Below, one piece after another: positions 15,327 to 22,808 of a stretch of DNA of 64,000 bases; positions within the stretch are counted from its first letter, which is position 1; each line of letters begins with the position of its first letter. The stretch is taken from contig DBYZ01000009.1 of assembly GCA_002311655.1 (NCBI GenBank), positions 178,795-242,794 of the forward strand, given 5' to 3'. Made by a program: the position numbers and the translations under genes. This stretch comes from Bacteroidales bacterium UBA1173. Lineage in GTDB: Bacteria > Bacteroidota > Bacteroidia > Bacteroidales > F082. The notes beneath the pieces were generated by a model. That model saw only the letters and a program-made list of their open reading frames with translations, had not been told where the DNA came from and searched no databases.

Positions 15327-16307
15327 TTAAACAAAAAACAAACAAGCTCCAGTGACGCTGATAACCGCGCCGATGACTTCGCGCACCGTCACTTTCTGAT
15401 GGAAAAGTATTGCCGCAGGAGCGATGATGAGGATCGGCGTGAGCGCGAAAAGCGTCTGCGCGATGCCTGCCGAGGTGTACTGGGTGGCAAGCAACGACGC
15501 ACTGACACCGATGAATGGCCCGAAGATGGTCGACGCCAGCACACACCACATCGCCTTGCGGTCGTTGACAGCATGATGCAATTGCTTCAACCCGTCTTTG
15601 TTAAACAAAACCAACGCCAGGAAAAAGCCAGTCAAGCCGATGTATGCACGAATCGTGGTAGCCGCAATAGGCACGCTGATGCTCACCGGCAACGGCAAGA
15701 CAGCGCCTTCAAAAACAGAGTCCTGTGCGATATTCAAAGCCTCAAGAGCCGCATCGTAATGCGTCAAACCGACCTTGCTCAGCACCAAACCGAAGCCTTG
15801 GCAGATTCCTGCCATCGCTGCATAAAAGATGCCTCTCGCCGGCAGCTTGAAATGTAGTTTCTGTTTCTCCGAACCATCACTTTTTGAAAGTATCGACAGG
15901 GCGATACCGCTTAACGTAACTATCATTCCAATGATGGCTATCGGGCGCATGTGCTCACCAAGCAACAGCCTTCCGGTGATAGCCGCCGTGGGCGCTGAAA
16001 GCGTCATAAAAAGTTGGCCAAAACGCGAGCCGATATGAATATATCCCTGCATCAGGCAGTAGTCGCCGATAACGTAGCCCACCACACCAGAGAGCAGCAG
16101 CCACAGCCATGTGCCACCATCGGCATATCGAGGATAAGGCACACCCATCACCAACCACAGAGTAAGCACCAGAAGCACAAGCGACATCGTCATCCTTATA
16201 GTATTAAACGGCAACGAGCCCATGCGCTTTGAGCCGACCTCGGCAAACAAAGCGGTGGCAGTCCACGAAACGGCGACAAATAAGGCTATAAGCTCCCCTA
16301 TAAACAT
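15327..16307 (-). CDS. EamA/DMT family transporter
   Basis: 326 residues, about ten hydrophobic segments in two repeated halves. The end of the first half has IGDYCLMQGYIHIGSRFGQL and GRLLLGEHMRPIAIIGMIV, and the second half ILFHQKVTVREVIGAVISVT: the Gly/Glu-rich ends of EamA domains. Members export or import small metabolites (amino acids, nucleotide sugars); the substrate cannot be read from the sequence. A -7 box (TATTTTTG, 16337-16344) precedes the start. Monocistronic. Confidence 0.88.
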   Translation of the reverse strand: MFIGELIALFVAVSWTATALFAEVGSKRMGSLPFNTIRMTMSLVLLVLTLWLVMGVPYPRYADGGTWLWLLLSGVVGYVIGDYCLMQGYIHIGSRFGQLFMTLSAPTAAITGRLLLGEHMRPIAIIGMIVTLSGIALSILSKSDGSEKQKLHFKLPARGIFYAAMAGICQGFGLVLSKVGLTHYDAALEALNIAQDSVFEGAVLPLPVSISVPIAATTIRAYIGLTGFFLALVLFNKDGLKQLHHAVNDRKAMWCVLASTIFGPFIGVSASLLATQYTSAGIAQTLFALTPILIIAPAAILFHQKVTVREVIGAVISVTGACLFFV

Positions 16308-16336
16308 GGTTATTTCAATAGTATCAAATCAGGCCG

Positions 16337-16344
16337 CAAAAATA
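16337..16344 (-). promoter_or_regulatory. -7 box (TATTTTTG) of the EamA gene
   Basis: On the minus strand 29 nt before the ATG at 16307; faces away from the pncB promoter at 16398. Confidence 0.5.
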
Positions 16345-16397
16345 ATATTTTTTAATGTAAATCAGAAAAAAGTGTGCTAATCTGCGAGAAAATGTTA

Positions 16398-16405
16398 TAC
16401 CTTTG
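16398..16405 (+). promoter_or_regulatory. -7 box (TACCTTTG) of pncB
   Basis: TACCTTTG, 17 nt before the ATG at 16423. Confidence 0.6.
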
Positions 16406-16422
16406 CAAAAAATTAGGATTTT

Positions 16423-17898
16423 ATGATGGAATTGAACACTTCTTATTGCTCCGACAAGTATCAGTATACGATGGGCAAGTCGTTCTACGACAATGGGATG
16501 AAGGACAAACGCGCTGTTTTCAACCTCTTCTACCGCAAGGCTCCGGATACCAACAACTGGGCTGTGGTGAGTGGCGTGCGCGAGGTGCTGAAGATGGTGG
16601 AAGGCCTCGGAAAAGCTGACGAAAGCTTCTTCGAACAGTTCCTGCCTGGCGATGAATATGAAGAAGTGCGCAAATATTTCGCCCAGATGAAGTTCACAGG
16701 CAACATCTACGCCATGCGCGAAGGCGAGATAGCGTTCCCGAAAGAGCCTATCATCACCATCGAAGGACCAATCATCGAGGCGCAAGTGCTTGAAACTCCT
16801 ATGCTTTGCATCATGAACCATCAGATGGCGGTGGCTACAAAGGCATCGCGTGTGACACGTAGCACCACCAAGCCTATCAGCGAGTTCGGAAGCCGCCGCG
16901 CTCATGGTCCTTGGGCTGCCATATACGGCGGAAAAGCGGCGTTCATCGGCGGCTGCCAGAACACATCCAACATCGTGACTGGCGTGGAGTTCGGCTTCCC
17001 GGCATCAGGAACGATGGCTCACAGCTACGTCACCTCGTTCGGACCAACGGTGAAGGGCGAATACGAAGCGTTCGACAAATATATCAAAACACACAAAAAC
17101 GAGGTGCTGATACTCCTCGTCGACACATACGACACCTTGAAATGCGGCGTCAAAAACGCTATTAAGGCATTCAAAGCCAATGGCATAGACGACTCCTACC
17201 CTTACGGCTACGGCATCCGTCTCGATAGCGGCGACCTAACCTACCTCTCAATAAAAGCTCGCGACATTCTTGACGAAGCTGGTCTTAAGAATTGTAAGAT
17301 ATTCGCTACCAACGCGTTAGACGAATATCTCATCACAGAATTGGAACGTCAGGGTTGTAAAGTCGACAGCTACGGCGTGGGTGATGCCATCGCGACAAGC
17401 AAACATAATCCTTGTTTCGGAAATGTCTATAAATTGGTGCAAGTCGACGACATGCCGGTTTTGAAACGATCAGAGGAAAGCAGCAAGCTGATAAATCCTG
17501 GTTTCCAGATCACATATCGTATCATCAAAAACAACAAATTCAAGATTGACGTGACTTGTCTGCGTGGTGACAAGCTTGCGCAAGCCATTGAGAATCATGA
17601 AGAAATAACCCTTCGTGATGAGATGGACAGACTGAAATCGACCACCTTCCCTGCCGGTTCATACGAATACCGCATCTTGCAGCCGCAGGTGATGAAGGAC
17701 GGCAAACCGATTGTGGAGTACGTCTCAATCCAGGAGAAACGCAACTATTACCTCGACAACCTCGCCCACCTGGACGACACCGAGAAACGTCTCATCAACC
17801 CGCACTATTACAAATGCGATATCTCCGACGACCTTTACGATTTAAAGGAAAGATTGATTGAGAATATCGTGAAGGAAATCGAGGAATTCGATAAATAA
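16423..17898 (+). CDS. pncB: Nicotinate phosphoribosyltransferase
   Basis: 491 residues. The enzyme joins nicotinate to PRPP in NAD salvage. Seen: N-terminal YCSDKYQYTMGKSFYDNG (the usual TDxYxxTM-like opening), ISEFGSRRAHGPWAA near 152 with the conserved FGSRR, IGGCQNTSNIVTGVEFG and SGTMAHSYV with the PRPP-binding core, and GIRLDSGDLTYLS. Nicotinamide phosphoribosyltransferase shares the fold, so substrate preference is from family likeness only. Two Met codons stand at the start; either may be used. Monocistronic, ended by a hairpin shared with ribH. Confidence 0.88.
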   Translation: MMELNTSYCSDKYQYTMGKSFYDNGMKDKRAVFNLFYRKAPDTNNWAVVSGVREVLKMVEGLGKADESFFEQFLPGDEYEEVRKYFAQMKFTGNIYAMREGEIAFPKEPIITIEGPIIEAQVLETPMLCIMNHQMAVATKASRVTRSTTKPISEFGSRRAHGPWAAIYGGKAAFIGGCQNTSNIVTGVEFGFPASGTMAHSYVTSFGPTVKGEYEAFDKYIKTHKNEVLILLVDTYDTLKCGVKNAIKAFKANGIDDSYPYGYGIRLDSGDLTYLSIKARDILDEAGLKNCKIFATNALDEYLITELERQGCKVDSYGVGDAIATSKHNPCFGNVYKLVQVDDMPVLKRSEESSKLINPGFQITYRIIKNNKFKIDVTCLRGDKLAQAIENHEEITLRDEMDRLKSTTFPAGSYEYRILQPQVMKDGKPIVEYVSIQEKRNYYLDNLAHLDDTEKRLINPHYYKCDISDDLYDLKERLIENIVKEIEEFDK

Positions 17899-17920
17899 GC
17901 CATTATTAGCCATTAGGTTT

Positions 17921-17960
17921 TAGCCATTAGCCATTAGGTTTATCTAGTGGCTAATGGCTA
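17921..17960. terminator. Repeat-built hairpin between convergent pncB and ribH
   Basis: TAGCCATTAGCCATTA at 17921-17936 pairs with TAGTGGCTAATGGCTA at 17945-17960 (one mismatch). The 80-bp gap consists almost wholly of TAGCCAT/ATGGCTA units in both orientations (17900-17975), so several registers are possible. Lacks a clean U-tract; a terminator or attenuating hairpin for both directions is likely but not certain. Confidence 0.55.
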
Positions 17961-17978
17961 GTGGCTAATGGCTAAACC

Positions 17979-18440
17979 CTATATCTGTTTCAGCAGATTT
18001 ACCATTTCGATTGCGGTTGTCACTGCATCGTAACCTTTGTTTCCGGCTTTTGAGCCAGCGCGTTCGACGGCCTGTTCGATGCTGTCTGTTGTGAGAACGC
18101 CAAAGATCACTGGCACTTCGGTCTGGAGACCTACTGTTGCGATACCTTTTGTAGCCTCGTTAGCGACCATGTCGAAATGCGGTGTTGCGCCACGGATGAC
18201 AGCGCCAAGGCATACGACGGCGTCATATCTCTTGCTTGCAGCCAATTTCTTTGCCACGAGCGGAATCTCGAAAGCGCCCGGAACCCAAGCCACGTCGATG
18301 TTTTTCTCATCGCCACCGTGACGTTTGAAAGCGTCGATGGCACCACCCAACAGCTTGTTGGTGATGATTTCATTGAAACGGCCAGCCACGATGGCGATCT
18401 TCTGGCCCTGAGCTAATAATTTTCCTTCTAAGATGTTCAT
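17979..18440 (-). CDS. ribH: 6,7-dimethyl-8-ribityllumazine synthase
   Basis: 153 residues from 18440 (MNILEGKLLAQG); the longer frame to 18503 adds a tail not seen in the family. Condenses ribulose-derived butanone phosphate with the pyrimidine intermediate, the penultimate step of riboflavin synthesis. Motifs: AIVAGRFNEIIT, WVPGAFEIPLVAKKL, VCLGAVIRGATPHFD (catalytic His region), PVIFGVLTTDSIEQA. Last gene of the ribD-ribE-ribBA-ribH operon; a 120-bp gap separates it from ribBA. Confidence 0.95.
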   Translation of the reverse strand: MNILEGKLLAQGQKIAIVAGRFNEIITNKLLGGAIDAFKRHGGDEKNIDVAWVPGAFEIPLVAKKLAASKRYDAVVCLGAVIRGATPHFDMVANEATKGIATVGLQTEVPVIFGVLTTDSIEQAVERAGSKAGNKGYDAVTTAIEMVNLLKQI

Positions 18441-18560
18441 TTTTATATAGTTTAAATTGTTAATATTTCTATTTTCGGTCGCCTTCGGCGAGAAATCTTT
18501 CAAAATCTATTTTAAAATCTTTCAAAATTCTCTTCGTAGAATATTTTGTTAGATTTTTTA

Positions 18561-19808
18561 TTAGATTTTGTTGGATTTCTGCCCGTCAGGGCATCCATTT
18601 ATCTCTTTAACATGAAGCATGTGCCCCATTTTCTTGTATTTAGTGTAAAGATAGAATGCGTCTTTTTCATTGCAGGTCATCTCGATAGGCTCACGACCGA
18701 CGATTTCGATGCCGTATCCTTCCAAGCCACTGATTTTCATCGGGTTATTGGTCATCACGATGATTTTCTTAGCTCCCAGATCCGCTAATATCTCAGCGCC
18801 GGTGCCGTAATCGCGCAAGTCGGCAGCGAAACCGAGTGCGAGGTTAGCCTCGACGGTATCCATGCCTTTATCCTGCAAAGTATAAGCTTTCAACTTGTTA
18901 ATCAAGCCGATGCCACGGCCTTCCTGACGGAGATATAGCAGCACTCCCCTGCCTTTCGCCTCGATACGGCGCATAGCCTCCTGCAGCTGCTCGCCACAGT
19001 CGCAGCGCATAGAACCGAAAGCGTCGCCAGTCAGGCATTCTGAGTGCACGCGGCATAAGACAGGCTCGTCGGTGGTCAGGTCGCCTTTCACCAGCGCCAC
19101 ATGATGCTCGCCAGTGATTTTGTCAACGAAACCGATGGCTTTGAATGTGCCGTATTTTGTAGGAAGTTCGGCTTCTGTGACACGTTCCACCAACACTTCT
19201 GTTTTTCTGCGGTATTTTATCAACTCGGCTATCGAAGTGATTTTCAAGTTGTTAGCCTTTGCAAACTGCACCAGCTCTGTTGTACGCATCATGGTGCCGT
19301 CCTCGCGCATAATCTCGCAGCACAGACCGCATTCCTTCAGTCCGGCGAGACGCATCATATCGACGGTAGCCTCAGTGTGGCCGCCACGTTTCAACACGCC
19401 GCCCTCGCGAGCCTCAAGCGGAAACATGTGTCCCGGACGACGGAAATCCTCAGGACGGACGCCGTCTTCCACCACCTTGCGAGCAGTGATGGAACGTTCA
19501 ACGGCAGAGATGCCCGTCGTGGTGTCTCTATGGTCAATCGAGACAGTAAAAGCGGTGCAGTGGTTATCGGTGTTTTCCACCACCATCTGATTGAGTTTCA
19601 GACGTTTACAAATCTCAGAGCTCATCGGCATGCAAATCAGGCCTTTGCCGTATGATGCCATGAAATTCACGTTTTCAACGGTCGCAAACTCAGCCGCACA
19701 AATCAAATCACCCTCATTCTCACGGTCAGGGTCGTCGACAACGATAATCATTTTGCCGTTGCGCAACTCCTCCAACGCTTCCTCAATAGTGTTAAAATCT
19801 TTGTTCAT
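18561..19808 (-). CDS. ribBA: Bifunctional DHBP synthase / GTP cyclohydrolase II
   Basis: 415 residues. N-terminal half makes 3,4-dihydroxy-2-butanone 4-phosphate (VVDDPDRENEGDLI; DHRDTTTGISA; GHMFPLEAREGGVLKRGGHT), the C-terminal half opens GTP (VHSECLTGDAFGSMRCDCGE with the zinc cysteines, LRQEGRGIGLINKLKAY, NNPMKISGLE). Both active sites look complete. Starts 5 bp after the ribE stop. Supplies both precursor branches of riboflavin. Confidence 0.96.
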   Translation of the reverse strand: MNKDFNTIEEALEELRNGKMIIVVDDPDRENEGDLICAAEFATVENVNFMASYGKGLICMPMSSEICKRLKLNQMVVENTDNHCTAFTVSIDHRDTTTGISAVERSITARKVVEDGVRPEDFRRPGHMFPLEAREGGVLKRGGHTEATVDMMRLAGLKECGLCCEIMREDGTMMRTTELVQFAKANNLKITSIAELIKYRRKTEVLVERVTEAELPTKYGTFKAIGFVDKITGEHHVALVKGDLTTDEPVLCRVHSECLTGDAFGSMRCDCGEQLQEAMRRIEAKGRGVLLYLRQEGRGIGLINKLKAYTLQDKGMDTVEANLALGFAADLRDYGTGAEILADLGAKKIIVMTNNPMKISGLEGYGIEIVGREPIEMTCNEKDAFYLYTKYKKMGHMLHVKEINGCPDGQKSNKI

Positions 19809-19813
19809 TTATA

Positions 19814-20455
19814 TTAAAAATTATTGTCATTCAATAAGTTAAGTAAATTTTCATCCCTCTTTGCGGTAAAACTCCCGACAAATTTCTCGATGTATTTTCC
19901 TACGATGTCGTTCTCCAGATTCACGGTGTCGCCGATTTTTTTCTTCGTCAATGTCGTCTCGTCCTGAGTGTGCTGGATGATGGAAACGCCGAAGTCGAAG
20001 CTGCTTACATCGGTGACTGTCAATGAGATACCGTCAATTGTGATGGAGCCTTTCTCCACGATATATTTCAAAATCTCCGGACGTGTCTCGATTTTGATGC
20101 GGATCGCCTTGTCGTCTCTGCTCATTTTCGCAATGACGCCAGTGCCGTCGATATGTCCCGAAACAATATGTCCGCCAAAACGTCCGTTTGCAGGCATTGC
20201 TCTCTCACAATTCACCAAATCGTTGATTCTCAAGTCTTTGAAGTTGGTACGATTCATCGTTTCCGGCATCACGTCGGCTGTGTATGAGCCTTTGTCGAAT
20301 GTCGTCACCGTCAGGCAGACACCGTTGGTGCAGATGCTGTCGCCCACATGCATGTCCTCCAAAATCTTCCCGACAGCGATGGTCAGCTTGATGCTGTTGG
20401 CGTGCCGCACTATGGCTTTCACCTTCCCGATTTCCTCAATTATCCCCGTGAACAT
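19814..20455 (-). CDS. ribE: Riboflavin synthase alpha chain
   Basis: 213 residues. Dismutates two lumazines into riboflavin. Two lumazine-binding repeats: MFTGIIEEIGKVKAI...DSICTNGVCLTV...GHIVSGHIDGTG and the second half with GSITIDGISLTV and VSIIQHT. Overlaps the 3' end of ribD by 16 bp, so the genes are coupled. Confidence 0.95.
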   Translation of the reverse strand: MFTGIIEEIGKVKAIVRHANSIKLTIAVGKILEDMHVGDSICTNGVCLTVTTFDKGSYTADVMPETMNRTNFKDLRINDLVNCERAMPANGRFGGHIVSGHIDGTGVIAKMSRDDKAIRIKIETRPEILKYIVEKGSITIDGISLTVTDVSSFDFGVSIIQHTQDETTLTKKKIGDTVNLENDIVGKYIEKFVGSFTAKRDENLLNLLNDNNF

Positions 20456-21582
20456 ATCTTTCCTTTAATTAAAATATCTCCGTTAATATTTTGAATATCA
20501 ATATCTTGCAAAATTATCGCATCGCACATCATGTCGATTCCCTTGCCTGCGACAGGTGTCTTCGACTCGCTTCCGCCAATGATTTTCGGTGCAATGAACG
20601 CCCACACCTCATCCACGCATCCCGCCTCAAGAAACGCCGCATTCAATGTTCCGCCACCTTCAAGCAAAAGAGAATCAATGCCTTGCGCACCGAGTTTAAT
20701 CATCAAATCATTTATATCAACATGCCCATTGGTTGATGCACAATGCATTAACTCACATCCTAAATCTGCGAGATCCGCTCGCTTGCGAGCTAAATCCATA
20801 TCGTCATCCAGTTCTGTGTTATCTGCGAAATCTGCGTGAGCTATTATTGTCCGAAATTTATTTGCAGTTCGAACCAATTGACAATCAACAGGTATCCTCA
20901 ATTTGCTATCAACCACGATTCTAACCGGCTGATGATAATTTCCTTCCAATCTGCATGTCAGCATCGGGTCGTCCGCCAAAACAGTGTTGATTCCCACAAT
21001 CACGCCAGCCATCTCACTACGCAATTGATGCACCATCTTACGTGACTCCTCATTAGTCACCCACTTGGAATCGCCAGTGTACGCTGCTATTTTCCCGTCA
21101 AGGGTCATAGCGGTCTTCATTATGACATACGGTCGCTTGGTGGTGATGTATTTAAGAAACACTTTGTTCATCTCGCGGATCTCATCTTCACAAAGTCCCA
21201 CCTCCACCTCAATGCCAGCGTCTTGCAACATCTTCACGCCTTTTCCTGCTACAAGTGGGTTTGGGTCGAGGATGCCGACAAACACTTTTTTGATGCCTTT
21301 TTCGATGATTATCTCGGTGCATGGAGGCGTTTTTCCATAGTGGCAGCAAGGTTCAAGTGTTACATAAAGTAAAGCATCTTTAGTTTCTGTTTTACAATAT
21401 GTTAAAGCATTACGTTCAGCATGAAAACCACCATATTTCTCATGATATCCTTCAGCGATAATCTGGCCGTCTTTCACGACGACGCAACCCACCAAAGGAT
21501 TCGGATGGACGAAGCCTCCGCCCTTTTTGGCAAGCTCAATGGCGCGCCGCATAAACTCGATGTCTTTTTCACAATATGACAT
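20440..21582 (-). CDS. ribD: Riboflavin-specific deaminase/reductase
   Basis: 380 residues. The N-terminal deaminase has the zinc motif HAERNAL and PCCHYGKTPPC; the C-terminal reductase has MTLDGKIAAYTGDSKWVT and LLLEGGGTLNAAFLEA. Together they do the second and third steps from GTP. Between residues about 248 and 274 there is a repeat-derived insertion (LARKRADLADLG) encoded by the element at 20761-20840. First gene of the rib operon, preceded directly by a riboswitch-linked terminator whose U-tract touches the ATG. Confidence 0.95.
   Translation of the reverse strand: MSYCEKDIEFMRRAIELAKKGGGFVHPNPLVGCVVVKDGQIIAEGYHEKYGGFHAERNALTYCKTETKDALLYVTLEPCCHYGKTPPCTEIIIEKGIKKVFVGILDPNPLVAGKGVKMLQDAGIEVEVGLCEDEIREMNKVFLKYITTKRPYVIMKTAMTLDGKIAAYTGDSKWVTNEESRKMVHQLRSEMAGVIVGINTVLADDPMLTCRLEGNYHQPVRIVVDSKLRIPVDCQLVRTANKFRTIIAHADFADNTELDDDMDLARKRADLADLGCELMHCASTNGHVDINDLMIKLGAQGIDSLLLEGGGTLNAAFLEAGCVDEVWAFIAPKIIGGSESKTPVAGKGIDMMCDAIILQDIDIQNINGDILIKGKICSRG
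20761..20840. repeat. In-frame repeat-like insertion in ribD
   Basis: Contains the perfect palindrome GCTCGCTTGCGAGC (20777-20790) between copies of AAATCTGCG (20762) and GAAATCTGCGTGAG (20827). The repetitive CTGCGAGA/CTGCGTGAG wording is unlike the neighbouring coding sequence and it stays open in the ribD frame. Whether it also occurs elsewhere in the genome cannot be seen here. Confidence 0.5.
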
Positions 21583-21610
21583 AAAAAAAGCCCTAAATCA
21601 AAATCAGGGC
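21583..21610 (-). terminator. Riboswitch terminator directly before ribD
   Basis: GCCCTGA...TTTAGGGC hairpin (21590-21610) followed by seven U (21583-21589), the last of which touches the ATG of ribD at 21582. The 5' arm GCCCTGA is exactly complementary to TCAGGGC at 21742-21748 at the start of the FMN aptamer, giving a plausible anti-terminator. Confidence 0.82.
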
Positions 21611-21637
21611 ATCATATTTGAAAAATTTAACCAAACT

Positions 21638-21753
21638 AAACTTCTCTCATCCGGACTTTAACCGTCGGTTTCGGAATTTCACCGAATCAGTTCCCCTTGG
21701 GGAAGTCGCGGACTGTCACCGCCGGAAAGGAATTTCACCTTGCCCTGAAGTTT
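21638..21753 (-). ncRNA. FMN riboswitch (RFN element)
   Basis: P1 is AAACTTC (21747-21753, read on the minus strand) paired with GAAGTTT (21638-21644). Between them are the conserved RFN blocks AGGGCAAGGTGAAATTCC, CCGGCGGTGACAGTCCGC, and GTTAAAGTCCGGATGAGAG. Binding of FMN should shut the rib operon off. The -7 box TATTTTTG at 21761-21768 puts the transcript start at the base of P1. Confidence 0.95.
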
Positions 21754-21760
21754 TCGACTG

Positions 21761-21768
21761 CAAAAATA
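21761..21768 (-). promoter_or_regulatory. -7 box (TATTTTTG) of the rib operon
   Basis: Lies just upstream of the FMN aptamer; the -33 position falls into the 3' end of aroC, so the rib operon promoter is partly inside that gene. Confidence 0.6.
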
Positions 21769-21788
21769 CACAAAATTTTAATATTGTG

Positions 21789-22808
21789 CTATATTTTATT
21801 GCATTTTTTTAATAAAATGAAGTCGAGAGTGACCATAGCAGCCATCGCCTCGACCATCGGAACCACTCGAGGAACAACGCACACATCGTGACGGCCTTGT
21901 ATCTCAATTGTCGTCGCACTTCCTTGAATGTCAACGGTTTGCTGTGGCAACATAATAGAAGGAATCGGCTTGAAAGCGACATTGAAAACCACGTCTTCAC
22001 CGTTTGTGATGCCTCCTTGAACTCCGCCAGAGTGGTTGGTCTTGGTGCGAATCCGCCCGCCATCATTGACAAACTCATCATTGCAGACACTTCCTCTCAT
22101 GCTTGCAGCATCGAATCCTTCGCCAATCTCAAAGCCCTTCGCAGCGTTTATCGACATCATAGCTTGTGCCAACACCGCATGGAATTTCATAAATGCAGGC
22201 TCTCCCAGCCCCACAGGGACGTTTTTGATGATTCCTTGAACAACTGCGCCCACGGTATCCTTTTCATCTCTGTAGCGGCTTAAAATGCGTTCAATCTCGT
22301 CTTTTGAGAAGCCCTCGTTTCTCTCCTCTCCTATCTGAATCACATTCGATTGAATTTCAATGCCTTGCGATTTCAGAATTTGTTTGGCGATAGCACCCGC
22401 CACCACACATGGCAACAAAGTCCTCGCCGAGCCTCTGCCTCCGCCTGCATAATCCCTGATTCCATACTTCTCTTGGTATGTGAAATCAGCGTGCGACGGA
22501 CGGAAAACATTCTTAATATTCTCATAATCAGAGGTTTTCGCGTCTTTGTTGCTGATAAGGAACGCTATCGGAGTGCCAGTTGTCTTGCCTTCAAACAAAC
22601 CTGACAAAAATTCCACCTCGTCAGGTTCTTTTCTGGTCGACATGGCATTGTTTTGTCCCGACTTCCTGCGAGCCAACTCATTTTCTATCAATGATTTGTC
22701 AAGCAAAATGCCAGCGGGGCAACCGTCGATTACTCCGCCGATAGCTGCCCCGTGTGACTCTCCGAATGTGGTCAGACAAAATGCCGTTCCAAATGTATTC
22801 GAATTCAA
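21789..22808 (-). CDS. aroC: Chorismate synthase
   Basis: 339 residues. Last common step of aromatic amino-acid synthesis, FMN-dependent. Motifs: TTFGESHGAAIGGVIDGCPAG written here in parts as FGESHG near residue 15, SGLFEGKTTGTPIAF, RPSHADFTY, GGGRGSARTL, and HSGGVQGGITNGEDV. The ATG follows the stop of the DUF349 gene with no base between. It ends 20 bp before the rib promoter; being FMN-dependent, its closeness to the rib genes may be meaningful but may be chance. Confidence 0.96.
   Translation of the reverse strand: MNSNTFGTAFCLTTFGESHGAAIGGVIDGCPAGILLDKSLIENELARRKSGQNNAMSTRKEPDEVEFLSGLFEGKTTGTPIAFLISNKDAKTSDYENIKNVFRPSHADFTYQEKYGIRDYAGGGRGSARTLLPCVVAGAIAKQILKSQGIEIQSNVIQIGEERNEGFSKDEIERILSRYRDEKDTVGAVVQGIIKNVPVGLGEPAFMKFHAVLAQAMMSINAAKGFEIGEGFDAASMRGSVCNDEFVNDGGRIRTKTNHSGGVQGGITNGEDVVFNVAFKPIPSIMLPQQTVDIQGSATTIEIQGRHDVCVVPRVVPMVEAMAAMVTLDFILLKKCNKI

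Noticed and set aside
15399..15857. Open frame antisense to the EamA gene
   Set aside because: Shadow frame in GC-rich coding DNA with no start signal and an Arg-rich composition; the other strand encodes a clear transporter.
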